Assembly: GCF_042657065.1 (NCBI RefSeq)
Contig: NZ_JBHSNF010000002.1
Coordinates: 372,001 to 436,000 of the forward strand
Source of the DNA: Rhodanobacter ginsengisoli
Lineage (GTDB): Bacteria > Pseudomonadota > Gammaproteobacteria > Xanthomonadales > Rhodanobacteraceae
Direction: 5' to 3'
Length of the DNA: 64,000 nucleotides
Shown here: one piece after another, positions 6,206 to 14,044 of the stretch
Layout of the letters: every line of letters starts with the position of its first letter
How positions within the stretch are numbered: the first letter of the stretch is position 1
Translations under genes and position numbers: made by a program
The notes under the pieces: generated by a model
Told to the model about the DNA's origin: nothing
The model's database searches: none
The model's input: the letters and a program-made list of their open reading frames with translations, nothing else

Positions 6206-6919
6206 CTAGCTAACACGCGTTGGCAAGTCAAATGCGCGAGCAAATCGTTCGTACGCTTTCTTCAACGCAGCACTTGCAACCGGAAGCGGCTGTTGTGCGA
6301 GCAAGTTCATTGCTACTACCCATGGGATGCCAGACATCGATGAGACATTGCGCAGAAGGTGCGTGAGAGAGTTCATTGGTGGGGAAAAACTCACATGTCC
6401 GTCCCCAGAGTTGTGTAAGTGAAGCAATACGTTTCCACCATGAATTAGTCCGTGCATGTCGTTGATCGATGCCTTGATCATGCGCTCGAATTTGTCTGGG
6501 TCAGGTAGTACAGGGAAACGCTCAAAAAGACGAGTTGCGATGGCACTCATCTGTGACAATGTGATGGTCTTTCTCTCACCTTTGCGATCTGGCCGAAGTG
6601 GCAATTTGTCATCGTGGATAAAAGAATCTACGTCGGCATCACTAGTTTCGTCCGTCATAGCGAAAAGAATTCCGCGCAGTAGCGTGTCAACTTGTGGCCT
6701 GAGCAGTGCGGCGGCTGAAATACCGAAGTCGGCAACACTGAGATTGACAAGTTTCGCCGCGGTATAACCGTGCGATGTAGACGCGTGCAGTAGCGTTACG
6801 GCAAGCCGCAATCGCGGTGTTTCCGCTGGGAAATTCAAACTTGCGAGCATATGTTGATTTGCGAGGATGAATTCGCATGCGGCGGCGGAGCGTTCTTCTA
6901 GTGAAATATCGTTAGCCAT
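6206..6919 (-). CDS. Helical protein of unknown function (237 aa)
   Basis: The frame from ATG at 6919 gives MANDISLEERSAAACEFILA, an all-helical soluble protein without signal peptide. The segment AAALLRPQVDTLLRGILFA, preceded by a HGYTAAKLVNL helix, and later NDMHGLIHGGNVLLH, resemble DUF5677/DUF6988-type or AbiV-like helical families with conserved Arg and His residues. That comparison is from pattern memory and weak. The gene is AT-richer than the core chromosome, lies convergent to the coiled-coil membrane protein, and is bounded by repeat DNA on the left and by GGGGACAGGTTGCACCTTTC at 6936-6955 upstream. Possible defence or mobile cargo, unproven. Confidence 0.7.
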   Translation of the reverse strand: MANDISLEERSAAACEFILANQHMLASLNFPAETPRLRLAVTLLHASTSHGYTAAKLVNLSVADFGISAAALLRPQVDTLLRGILFAMTDETSDADVDSFIHDDKLPLRPDRKGERKTITLSQMSAIATRLFERFPVLPDPDKFERMIKASINDMHGLIHGGNVLLHLHNSGDGHVSFSPPMNSLTHLLRNVSSMSGIPWVVAMNLLAQQPLPVASAALKKAYERFARAFDLPTRVS

Positions 6920-7052
6920 GAATCAGTCAAAAACAGGGGACAGGTTGCACCTTTCCCGTTGCGAAACCGACCAATTTTCGCGGAGCCGGCGCCTCGACCG
7001 AGTTGGAAACTTCATGGTCCAGCCTTGAACCTCGAATTCACCAAACAAAACT

Positions 7053-8255
7053 TCACCCCTCCAAACAATCAAACCGCCGATCCGCCTCGACCTCGGCGTC
7101 GTAATCCACATCCCCCCGATCAAACCCGAACAGCTGCAAAAACTCGTGCTTGTACCCCGCGTAGTCGGTGATCTCGCGCAGGTTTTCGGTGGTGACGGTG
7201 GGCCATAGCGTCTTGCACGGCTCCTGCACGTCCTCGCGCAGTTCCCAGTCGTCCAGGCGCAAGCGGCCTTCGTCGTCGGTGGCCGGGGCGGCGCCGTCGG
7301 CGCGGTAGAGGCGGTCGTGGAACAGGCGGTTGGCCTGTTCGATCGGGTTTTCGTGGATGCCCTTCTCCTTCATGATCTTGAAGGCGATGGACACGTACAG
7401 CGGGATCACCGGGATGGCGGCGCTGGCCTGGGTGACGACGGACTTCATCACGCCGACGTAGGCTTCCAGGCCGGGGTGGCGGCTGCGCAGTGCCTTCGCG
7501 GTGTTGTCCAGGTGCTGCTTGGCCTGGCCCAGGGTGCCGTGCCAGTACATCGGCCAGGTGATCTCGGTGCCGATGTAGCTGTAGGCGATGGTCTTGGCAT
7601 GCTCGGCCAGCACGCCGGCGGCGCTCAGCGCGTCGATCCACAGCGCCCAGTCCTCGCCGCCCATGACGGTGACGGTGTCCTTGATCTCCTGCTCGGTGGC
7701 CGGCTCGACGGTGGCCTCGATCACGGTGTCCTTGTTGGTGTCGACCGAGGTGTTGTGGAACGGCGCGCCGATGGTCTTGAGCGCCGAGCGCACCACTTCG
7801 CCGGTGTCCGGCAGCTTGCGCACGGGCGAAGCCAGCGAATAGACCACCAGGTCGATCGGGCCGCCCATCTCGTTCTTGATGATCTCGATCGCCCTGGCGC
7901 GCGTTTCATTGGAGAACGCGTCGGCGTTGATCGACTTGCTGTACAGGCCTGCGGCTTTGGCCGCCTTGTCGAACGCGGCGGAGTTGTACCAGCCGGCGGT
8001 GCCGGTCTTCTCGTGGCTGCTGGGCTTCTCGAAGAACACGCCCAGCGTGGCGGCGCCGTAGCCGAACGCGGCGGTGATGCGCGAGGCCAGGCCGTAGCCG
8101 GTGGATGCGCCGATCACCAGCACCCGCTTCGGCCCTTTGGCCTTGTCGTGGCCGGCGGCCTGGGTGACCTTGATCTGGTCGAGCACGTTGTGCTCGCAAC
8201 CGACCGGATGGGCGGTGATGCAGATGAATCCACGGACTTTGGGCTTGATGATCAC
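7053..8255 (-). CDS. fabV: Enoyl-ACP / trans-2-enoyl-CoA reductase FabV
   Basis: This NADH-dependent enzyme performs the last reduction of each fatty-acid elongation cycle in the cytoplasm. The GTG start at 8255 follows AGGAG at 7 bases and gives VIIKPKVRGFICITAHPVGC, the standard FabV beginning, 400 residues long as usual. The dinucleotide loop VLVIGASTGYGLASR and the catalytic Tyr-X8-Lys (YWHGTLGQAK) are intact. FabV is the triclosan-insensitive isozyme. An upstream ATG would add nine residues and lacks support. It is monocistronic as far as can be seen. Confidence 0.97.
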   Translation of the reverse strand: MIIKPKVRGFICITAHPVGCEHNVLDQIKVTQAAGHDKAKGPKRVLVIGASTGYGLASRITAAFGYGAATLGVFFEKPSSHEKTGTAGWYNSAAFDKAAKAAGLYSKSINADAFSNETRARAIEIIKNEMGGPIDLVVYSLASPVRKLPDTGEVVRSALKTIGAPFHNTSVDTNKDTVIEATVEPATEQEIKDTVTVMGGEDWALWIDALSAAGVLAEHAKTIAYSYIGTEITWPMYWHGTLGQAKQHLDNTAKALRSRHPGLEAYVGVMKSVVTQASAAIPVIPLYVSIAFKIMKEKGIHENPIEQANRLFHDRLYRADGAAPATDDEGRLRLDDWELREDVQEPCKTLWPTVTTENLREITDYAGYKHEFLQLFGFDRGDVDYDAEVEADRRFDCLEG

Positions 8256-8426
8256 GCGATGGCTCCTGCGGCTGTTCGGCAATCCGCCATCTTAACCAAG
8301 CGGGAGGCCATGCGCTGCCGTAGGGTGGGATGGCGCGAGAACATCGCGCCCCGCCCTGCCGCCGTCCATCACGGCATGGCTGCCGCCTCGCCGGCCCGGC
8401 GGACTTTCCTGCGCGCGCGCAGACAA

Positions 8427-8453
8427 GAAACCCCGCACAGGATGCAGGGTTTC
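8427..8453 (-). terminator. Intrinsic terminator of the cold-shock gene
   Basis: GAAACCC at 8427-8433 pairs with GGGTTTC at 8447-8453, 31 bases beyond the stop. Confidence 0.7.
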
Positions 8454-8483
8454 ATTGTTGCCCAGCCACGCCTGCCTGACGGA

Positions 8484-8699
8484 TCAGGCGATGGCTTCGG
8501 CCGGCTCGACCGCCGAAGCCTGGGCGCCCTTGGGGCCCTGGGTCACTTCGAACTTCACCCGCTGGCCTTCCTGCAGACTGCGGAAGCCCTTGCTGGTAAT
8601 CGCCGAAAAATGGACGAAAACGTCCGCCCCTCCGTCCTCAGGCGCGATGAAACCGAAACCCTTGGCATCGTTGAACCATTTGACCGTACCAAAACTCAT
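8484..8699 (-). CDS. Cold-shock domain protein (CspA family)
   Basis: The 71-residue product starts MSFGTVKWFNDAKGFGFIAP at ATG 8699, preceded by AGAGG. It is a single five-stranded cold-shock domain with RNP1 (KGFGFI) and RNP2 (VFVHFS) intact, binding single-stranded RNA or DNA as a chaperone. A short acidic tail (SAVEPAEAIA) follows the domain. It is monocistronic with its own terminator. Whether it is cold-induced cannot be read from the sequence, although the roughly 150-base leader up to the next gene leaves room for a structured 5' UTR. Confidence 0.97.
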   Translation of the reverse strand: MSFGTVKWFNDAKGFGFIAPEDGGADVFVHFSAITSKGFRSLQEGQRVKFEVTQGPKGAQASAVEPAEAIA

Positions 8700-8849
8700 T
8701 GCGTGAACCTCTGGATCCATGGAGTAGGTGCGCCAGACTTTCCGCGACTCTTCCCCCCGGTTCGCCGCCCTGGCCAACGGAAAATATCAATATGTGAAGG
8801 GCCAGCGCAATACGAAATTGTCCAGTCCGCGCCAGGCCGCACGCCGGGC

Positions 8850-9596
8850 TCAGCTTTTCGGCAGGGCGGCGAGCAGGCGCGGCACCTGGGCGGTGGCGGC
8901 GGCCAGGTGGGCAAAGATTTCCTCGATGCTGATTTCCGCCTCGTCGCCGCAGCCGGCGGCGAAGTTCGCGACCAGTGCCAGGCAGGCGTAATCCAGCGAC
9001 AGCTCGCGCGCCAGCGCGGCCTCGGGCATGCCGGTCATGCCGACCAGGTCGCAGCCGTCGCGCTTCATCCGGGCGATCTCGGCGCGGGTCTCCAGCCGCG
9101 GCCCCTGCGTGGCGCCGTAGCAGCCGCCGTCGATCACCGCGATGCCCGCCGTGTGCGCCGCCGCCAGCAGTTGCTGGCGCAGGGACGCGGTATACGGCTC
9201 GCTGAAGTCGATGTGCTTCACCTCGGCGCCCTCGGCGTCGCAGTAGCTGGTGTAGCGGCCGTGGGTGTAGTCGATCAGCTGGTCGGGCACCACGATCGCC
9301 TGCGGGCCCATGTCGTGGCGGATGCCGCCGACCGCGTTGACCCCGATCACCCGGCGCGCGCCGAGCTGGTGCAGCGCCCACAGGTTGGCGCGGTAGTTGA
9401 CCCGGTGCGGCGGCAGGTTGTGACCCTCGCCATGGCGGGCCAGGAAGGCCACCCGCATGCCGGCGAAATCGCCCTGCACCACATCGCCGGAGGCCGGCCC
9501 ATACGGCGTGTGCAGCGTGTGGCGCGCAGTGTTTTCCAGGCCGGGGAAACTGTACAGGCCGCTGCCGCCGATCACCGCGAGGTCGAGCGCGCTCAT
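8850..9596 (-). CDS. mtiP: S-methyl-5'-thioinosine (purine nucleoside) phosphorylase
   Basis: The 248-residue enzyme of the PNP/MTAP class I family begins MSALDLAVIGGSGLYSFPGL. It carries the phosphate site LARHGEGHNLPPHRVNYRAN, the VNAVGGI stretch and the purine-site motif MTGMPEAALARE. That last motif and the NFAAGC segment resemble the Pseudomonas methylthioinosine phosphorylase rather than the adenosine-specific enzyme, so inosine-type substrate is favoured. It would release hypoxanthine from the methionine/polyamine by-product. Its start overlaps the hpt stop (ATGA), and Hpt consumes exactly that hypoxanthine. Confidence 0.88.
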   Translation of the reverse strand: MSALDLAVIGGSGLYSFPGLENTARHTLHTPYGPASGDVVQGDFAGMRVAFLARHGEGHNLPPHRVNYRANLWALHQLGARRVIGVNAVGGIRHDMGPQAIVVPDQLIDYTHGRYTSYCDAEGAEVKHIDFSEPYTASLRQQLLAAAHTAGIAVIDGGCYGATQGPRLETRAEIARMKRDGCDLVGMTGMPEAALARELSLDYACLALVANFAAGCGDEAEISIEEIFAHLAAATAQVPRLLAALPKS

Positions 9597-10150
9597 GCCT
9601 GGTCCCTCAGCGCGTAGATGGCCGGCAGGTTGCGGCCCTGCTCGTGGTAGTCCATGCCGTAGCCGAACACGTAGCGGTCGGGCAGTTCGACGCCGTTGAA
9701 ATCCGAGGCGATGCCCTCGACCAGGCGGTCGTGCCGCTTGGTGCACAGGCTGGCGATCAGCACCTTCTTCGCGCCGCGCCGGTAGCAGTCCTGGCGCACC
9801 TCCTTCAGCGTGTGGCCTTCGTCGAGGATGTCGTCGACCAGCAGCACGACGCGCCCCTCGAGCGACACCATCGGCTCGCGCAGCCAGTGCAGCTCGCTGC
9901 CCGAGGTGGCACCGCGATAGCGGGTGGCGTGCACGTAGTCGAACTCCAGGTCGGTGCGGATCGCCAGCGCCAGCTGGCCGGCGAAGATCAGCGCGCCGTT
10001 CATCACGGTGAGGAAGACCGCCCGCTCGCCCTCCAGCGCCTTGTCGATGCGCGCGCCCATGGCGTGGATCACGCGCTCGAGTTCGGCGCGTTCGTGCAGC
10101 AGGTCGGACTGCGCCAGCGCGTCGGCCAGCGAGGGGGTCGGAGTGTTCAT
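9593..10150 (-). CDS. hpt: Hypoxanthine-guanine phosphoribosyltransferase
   Basis: Hpt converts hypoxanthine or guanine plus PRPP to IMP or GMP in the cytoplasm. The 185-residue frame starts MNTPTPSLADALAQSDLLHE. The PRPP-binding motif VVLLVDDILDEGHTL and the C-terminal ELPDRYVFGYGMDYHEQGRN are those of the family. The ATG at 10150 overlaps the nagZ stop as ATGA, and its own stop overlaps the phosphorylase start the same way, so the three are translationally coupled. Confidence 0.96.
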   Translation of the reverse strand: MNTPTPSLADALAQSDLLHERAELERVIHAMGARIDKALEGERAVFLTVMNGALIFAGQLALAIRTDLEFDYVHATRYRGATSGSELHWLREPMVSLEGRVVLLVDDILDEGHTLKEVRQDCYRRGAKKVLIASLCTKRHDRLVEGIASDFNGVELPDRYVFGYGMDYHEQGRNLPAIYALRDQA

Positions 10151-11163
10151 GCGGTTCCCTGTTCGGCGTTCAGCGCCGTGATGCGCGCGACGAAGCGATC
10201 GCGCTGCGGATTGTCGAGGAGGCCGTCCCAGCTGGCGCCGATGGCGCCCCGCAGGGCGGCCAGTTGCACCGGCGGCGTGGTGTCCCTGCCCTGCAGCGCG
10301 GCGATCGCCTCGTCGACGACCTCGGGGAAGCAGGCCAGCACCAGGTCGCAGCCGGCGTCCAGGTGCGCGTGCACCCGCTCGCCGACGCTGCCGGCCGCGC
10401 CGGCGGCGGCCATGCTGATGTCGTCGCTGATCACCGCACCGGCGAAGCCCAGCTCGCCGCGCAGGACCTGCCCGATCCACACCGGCGAATAGCCGGCCGG
10501 CCGGGCGTCCACCGCCGGGTAGGTGACGTGGGCCATCATCACCGCCTCGACCCGCGCCTCGATGCACTCGGCAAACGGCAGCAGGTCGTCGCGACGGATC
10601 TCGTCCAGGCTGCGCGGATCGATCGCCGCGGCCTTGTGCGTATCGGCGGCCACCGTGCCGTGCCCGGGGAAATGCTTGAGCACCGCGGCCATGCCGCCCA
10701 GGTGCATGCCGCGCACGTAGGCCTGGGCCAGCTCGGCGGTCACCGCCGGATCGGCATGGAATGCGCGCCGGCCGATCGCCGCGTTGCCGCGGGCCAGGTC
10801 CACCACCGGCGCGAAACTGAAATCGACGCCGCTGGCGCGCAGCTCGCTGGCCATCACCCAGGCATGCTCCTCGGCGAGCCGGATCGCCTCGTCCGGATCG
10901 CGATCGTGCACGGCGCCGATCGTCGCCAGCGCGGGCAGCGCGGTGAAGCCGTCGCGGAAGCGCTGCACCGGGCCGCCTTCCTGGTCGACCGCGATCAGCA
11001 GCTCGTCGCCGCCGGCCTCGCGCAGCGCGTCGCACAGCGCGATCAGTTGCTCGCGCGAACGGTAATTGCGCGAGAACAGCAGCACGCCGGCGACACCGGG
11101 CGCGCGAAGCCAGCGCTTCTCGTGTTCGGCCAGTTCCAGCCCGGCCACACCGATCATCAACAT
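10147..11163 (-). CDS. nagZ: Beta-N-acetylhexosaminidase NagZ
   Basis: NagZ removes N-acetylglucosamine from anhydro-muropeptides during cell-wall recycling in the cytoplasm. The 338-residue family-3 glycosidase starts MLMIGVAGLELAEHEKRWLR at ATG 11163 after GAGGAC. The loop KHFPGHGTVAADTH carries the catalytic His/Asp dyad and SDDISM the nucleophile Asp. No signal peptide is present, as expected. It overlaps the upstream CYTH gene by 7 bases. A second ATG two codons on is possible. NagZ products influence AmpC-type beta-lactamase induction where ampR exists. Confidence 0.97.
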   Translation of the reverse strand: MLMIGVAGLELAEHEKRWLRAPGVAGVLLFSRNYRSREQLIALCDALREAGGDELLIAVDQEGGPVQRFRDGFTALPALATIGAVHDRDPDEAIRLAEEHAWVMASELRASGVDFSFAPVVDLARGNAAIGRRAFHADPAVTAELAQAYVRGMHLGGMAAVLKHFPGHGTVAADTHKAAAIDPRSLDEIRRDDLLPFAECIEARVEAVMMAHVTYPAVDARPAGYSPVWIGQVLRGELGFAGAVISDDISMAAAGAAGSVGERVHAHLDAGCDLVLACFPEVVDEAIAALQGRDTTPPVQLAALRGAIGASWDGLLDNPQRDRFVARITALNAEQGTA

Positions 11164-11678
11164 GCGGCGTCCTCGGCAGCGCGCTCGGCCGGCGACCATT
11201 GCCGGTACGGATGCGCGATCAGATTGACGTTGAAATAGCGCAGCAGCGCGCTCACCTCGCGGCCCAGCCAGGCCGGTCGCGGAAACGGCGCGTCGACCGC
11301 GGGCAATTCGACCTCGGCCACGAGCAGGCCCCGGTTGTCGCCCGCGAACTCGTCGACCTCGAACAGTACGCCATCGACGCGGACATGGTGACGCACTTTT
11401 TCCAGCACGCCGTCGCACAGGCTGGCCAGCATGGTCCGGGCGTCGTCCAGCGGGATCGGGTAATCGAACTCGGTGCGGGCGATCCCGGTCGTGGCGCCCT
11501 TGATGTTCAGCCAGGCCCGCTCGCCGCTCAGGCGCACCCGCACCGACGCCCCCGCGGTGCCGTCGTGCAGCGCCCGCGCACTGACCAGATACCCCTGCGC
11601 GATCGACTCGCTGCGCTCGATGGCGCCGCGCCAGCTGTCGTCGGCGAGCAGGAATTTGCGTTCGATCTCGATGGCCAT
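11157..11678 (-). CDS. CYTH-domain protein (triphosphate-tunnel phosphohydrolase-like)
   Basis: The 173-residue product starts MAIEIERKFLLADDSWRGAI and shows the EXEXK signature of CYTH proteins. Later come the charged strands ASVRVRLSGERAWLNIK and VEVDEF-type acidic residues (LFEVDEFAGDNRGLLVAEVE) that line the tunnel. Stand-alone bacterial members usually hydrolyse inorganic triphosphate, and a few are adenylate cyclases; the sequence alone favours triphosphatase. It heads the CYTH-nagZ-hpt-phosphorylase run of overlapping genes. The start lacks a strong ribosome site. Confidence 0.88.
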   Translation of the reverse strand: MAIEIERKFLLADDSWRGAIERSESIAQGYLVSARALHDGTAGASVRVRLSGERAWLNIKGATTGIARTEFDYPIPLDDARTMLASLCDGVLEKVRHHVRVDGVLFEVDEFAGDNRGLLVAEVELPAVDAPFPRPAWLGREVSALLRYFNVNLIAHPYRQWSPAERAAEDAAC

Positions 11679-11689
11679 GGCGGTCCGGG

Positions 11690-11835
11690 GTGAATTGGGA
11701 TCAGGAATGAGTGCGGAGGAACGAGAAATGAGTGAGGGCGAAGGGCAAGAGCATCCGTCGCGCCCCGCGCCGAGGGTCATGCGCCGGCTTTCTCTCGTTT
11801 CTCACTCCTCTGCACTCACTTCTCGCTCCGCGTCC
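11690..11835. repeat. Imperfect inverted repeat of GAGAAATGAGTG units
   Basis: GAACGAGAAATGAGTGAGG on the left faces CTCTCGTTTCTCACTCCTC and a second CACTCACTTCTCGCTCC on the right, forming a long imperfect hairpin around GAGCATCCGTCGCGCC. Repeats of GAGAAACGAGAAGTGAG type are common between xanthomonad genes (recalled). The stretch separates rlmD from the CYTH operon. Confidence 0.6.
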
Positions 11836-13173
11836 TCAGCGTTCGAACAGCGCGATCGACTCGACGTGCGCGGTGTGCGGGAACATGTCCATCACGCCGG
11901 CCGAGCTCAGCTTGAAACCGTGCTGGTTCACCAGGATGCCGGCGTCGCGCGCCAGCGAGGCCGGGTGGCAGGAGACGTAGACGATGCGCCGGGTCTGCTT
12001 GTGCGGCAGGTATTCCAGCACCTTGTCGGCGCCGGCGCGCGGCGGATCGAGCAACAGCTTGTCCCAGGGCTGGCGCGCCCAGTCGGCGCCGCGCTGGTCC
12101 TCGAACAGGTTGGCGACCTGGAACTGCGCGTTGCCGATGCCGTTACGCGCGGCGTTCTGCGCCGCACGCTCGACCAGGCCGTGCTCGCCTTCCACACCGA
12201 CCACTTCGGCGACGCGGCGGGCGATCGGCAGGGTGAAGTTGCCCAGGCCGCAGAACAGATCCAGCACGCGGTCGCCCGGCTGCAGGTCGAGCAGCTCCAG
12301 CGTGCGCGCCATCATGCGCTGGTTCATGTCGGCATTGACCTGCACGAAATCCAGCGGCTGGAATTCCAGCTCGACGTCGTCCACGCCGGCGTCGCCGCTG
12401 GCGATCCGGAACGCCAGTCGCGGCGCCTCGGGCCACAGCGGATGCACGCTGCTGCTGCCGCCCGGCTGCAGGTAGATCGCCAGTCCGTGCTGCTGGCCGA
12501 ACGCGGTCAGCGCGGCGAGGTCGCGCTCGCTCAACGGCTGCATGTGACGGAACACCAGTGCCATCAGGTCGTCGCCGCCGGCGAACTCGATCTGCGGAAT
12601 CGTGTCGACCGCATCCATCGTGCTGAGCAGGTCGGCCAGCAGGCCGACCTTGGGGCCGAGCGCCGGATGCATCACTTCGCAGTGCTGGATCTCGGCCACG
12701 AAGCGCGGGTTCTGCTCCTCGCGGAAACCGACCAGCACGCGACCCTTCTTCATCACGTTGCGTACCGACAGGCGGCCCTTGCGCCGATAGCCCCACGGCT
12801 CGCCGCTGAGCGGCGGCAGCCAGGTGTCCGGGGTGACCTTGCCGATGCGCTCGAAGTTTTCCGCCAGCACGCGCTGCTTGGTGGCGATCTGCGATGGCGC
12901 ATCCAGGTGCTGCAGCGAACAGCCGCTGCATTCGGCGAAATGGCGGCAGCGCGGCTCGACCCGGTGCGGCGAGTGGGTGATCAGCTCGACCACCTCGGCC
13001 TCGTCGAAATGACGATGGCGCTTGCGCAATCTGGCCATCACCTGCTCGCCCAGCAGCGCCCCGCTGACGAAGACCGTCTTGCCGTCGACGCGGGCCACGC
13101 CGCGGCCGTCATGGCCGAGGTCGGTGATGACGGCCTCGAAAGGCTTCGGTGAAACGGAGTTGGATCGGGACAT
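11836..13173 (-). CDS. rlmD: 23S rRNA (uracil-1939-C5)-methyltransferase RlmD
   Basis: RlmD methylates U1939 of 23S rRNA using SAM. The 445 residues comprise an N-terminal TRAM domain (VITDLGHDGRGVARVDGKTV), the iron-sulphur cysteines CRHFAECSGC plus a distal Cys in QHCEVM, the SAM motif VLDLFCGLGNFTLP, and the catalytic nucleophile region VSCHPASLARD. The length matches the family (about 430-450). Start ATG at 13173 is the only plausible one. The gene stands alone, followed by the 11690-11835 repeat. Confidence 0.97.
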   Translation of the reverse strand: MSRSNSVSPKPFEAVITDLGHDGRGVARVDGKTVFVSGALLGEQVMARLRKRHRHFDEAEVVELITHSPHRVEPRCRHFAECSGCSLQHLDAPSQIATKQRVLAENFERIGKVTPDTWLPPLSGEPWGYRRKGRLSVRNVMKKGRVLVGFREEQNPRFVAEIQHCEVMHPALGPKVGLLADLLSTMDAVDTIPQIEFAGGDDLMALVFRHMQPLSERDLAALTAFGQQHGLAIYLQPGGSSSVHPLWPEAPRLAFRIASGDAGVDDVELEFQPLDFVQVNADMNQRMMARTLELLDLQPGDRVLDLFCGLGNFTLPIARRVAEVVGVEGEHGLVERAAQNAARNGIGNAQFQVANLFEDQRGADWARQPWDKLLLDPPRAGADKVLEYLPHKQTRRIVYVSCHPASLARDAGILVNQHGFKLSSAGVMDMFPHTAHVESIALFER

Positions 13174-13264
13174 GAGCGGTAAACGGATGGGGCCGCAGCG
13201 GCTGGCCGCCGATTATCACAGATCGGCCCGGGTGGCGCCTGCCGGCGGCTTGTGGGAGGGGCTT

Positions 13265-13333
13265 GTGGGAGCGGCTTCAGCCGCGATGCTCTTTCGCCGG
13301 ATTGAAGAGCATCGCGGCTGAAGCCGCTCCCAC
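13265..13333. repeat. Perfect 29-bp inverted repeat (REP-like element)
   Basis: Arms 13265-13293 and 13305-13333 are exact reverse complements around an 11-base loop. The arms begin GTGGGAGCGGCTTCAGCCGC. A partial copy of the outer motif (CTGCTCCCGCAAAAGGCGCT) follows to 13360. GTGGGAGCGGCTTCAGCCGC is a widespread intergenic palindrome in Xanthomonadales and pseudomonads (recalled). It lies downstream of the DUF1318 gene and upstream of rlmD, so it can terminate or stabilise leftward transcripts. Confidence 0.9.
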
Positions 13334-13385
13334 AGAAGCTGCTCCCGCAAAAGGCGCTCCTGCAGCTGATGCGCCCGTGCTGCGG

Positions 13386-13994
13386 TTACTTCTGCTGCCA
13401 GGCGCCGGCGGCGTTCTGGTAGTACCAGCCGGCGTGCGCCTTCTCGATCCAGCTCTTGGCGAAGGTCGCGCGAATCTGCGGCTCCCACTCCGGGTGGTTG
13501 TTGGCGTTGGCGATCTCACGGTACAGCGCGGTGCGATCGCGGTTTTCGTCGGCGATGGTGGCATTGGCCTGGGCGCGCTGGCTCAATGGCACCTTGGTGG
13601 CATCGCGCATCGCGACCATGCCATCACGGGTGAAGCCCACCGCACCGCTGGCGAGCAGATCGCCCAGCGCGCCGTGGAAGCGTGCCTGCATGCGCCCGCT
13701 GATCGCTTCGGTGGCGGCGGTCTGGATGCGGATGTTCGGTGTGTCGGCGGCCTGCGCCGCCGGAATCAACAGGTCGAGCAGCATCGCCGACGGCTGCCCG
13801 CCGCCATTGCCGGCCGACGGCTTCGGTTCCTTCGGCGCGGGCTTCGCAGCCGCGCCTGCGTGATCGAGCACGTTGCCGATGAACTGGTCGGCGGCCTTCT
13901 GCGCCGCCGCTTCGGGGAAGTACACATTGATCGTGACGCAACCGACCAACGCCACGGCCAGTGAGGTCAGGATGACGTAGATGAGTTTGCGCAT
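13386..13994 (-). CDS. DUF1318 lipoprotein (YdbL-like)
   Basis: The 202-residue product begins MRKLIYVILTSLAVALVGCV, a lipoprotein signal with lipobox ALVGC and the acylated Cys at residue 19. It continues TINVYFPEAAAQKAADQFI, the hallmark start of DUF1318 proteins. After a Pro/Lys linker (residues 50-70) the DUF1318/YdbL domain covers about 90-180 with GAVGFTRDGMVAMRDATKVP and PLSQRAQANATIADENRDR. In E. coli the homologue YdbL acts with YnbE and the intermembrane lipid protein YdbH. Here it lies 50 bases downstream of the YdbH-like gene and seems to combine the lipoprotein anchor and YdbL domain in one chain. No separate ynbE is present. Confidence 0.85.
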   Translation of the reverse strand: MRKLIYVILTSLAVALVGCVTINVYFPEAAAQKAADQFIGNVLDHAGAAAKPAPKEPKPSAGNGGGQPSAMLLDLLIPAAQAADTPNIRIQTAATEAISGRMQARFHGALGDLLASGAVGFTRDGMVAMRDATKVPLSQRAQANATIADENRDRTALYREIANANNHPEWEPQIRATFAKSWIEKAHAGWYYQNAAGAWQQK

Positions 13995-14044
13995 GGTGCA
14001 CTCCAGCGAGTTGAACGTGAATGGGAAAACGAAGTCGTGCCGTG

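Noticed and set aside
7317..9617. 766-codon open frame on the + strand opposite fabV, the csp gene and the phosphorylase
   Set aside because: It is antisense to three well-supported genes, has a His/Arg/Gly-biased composition typical of third-position shadows in GC-rich DNA, and no recognisable domain.
13995..14044. A separate ynbE gene between the YdbH-like and DUF1318 genes
   Set aside because: Only 50 bases separate them and no start with a lipobox fits.
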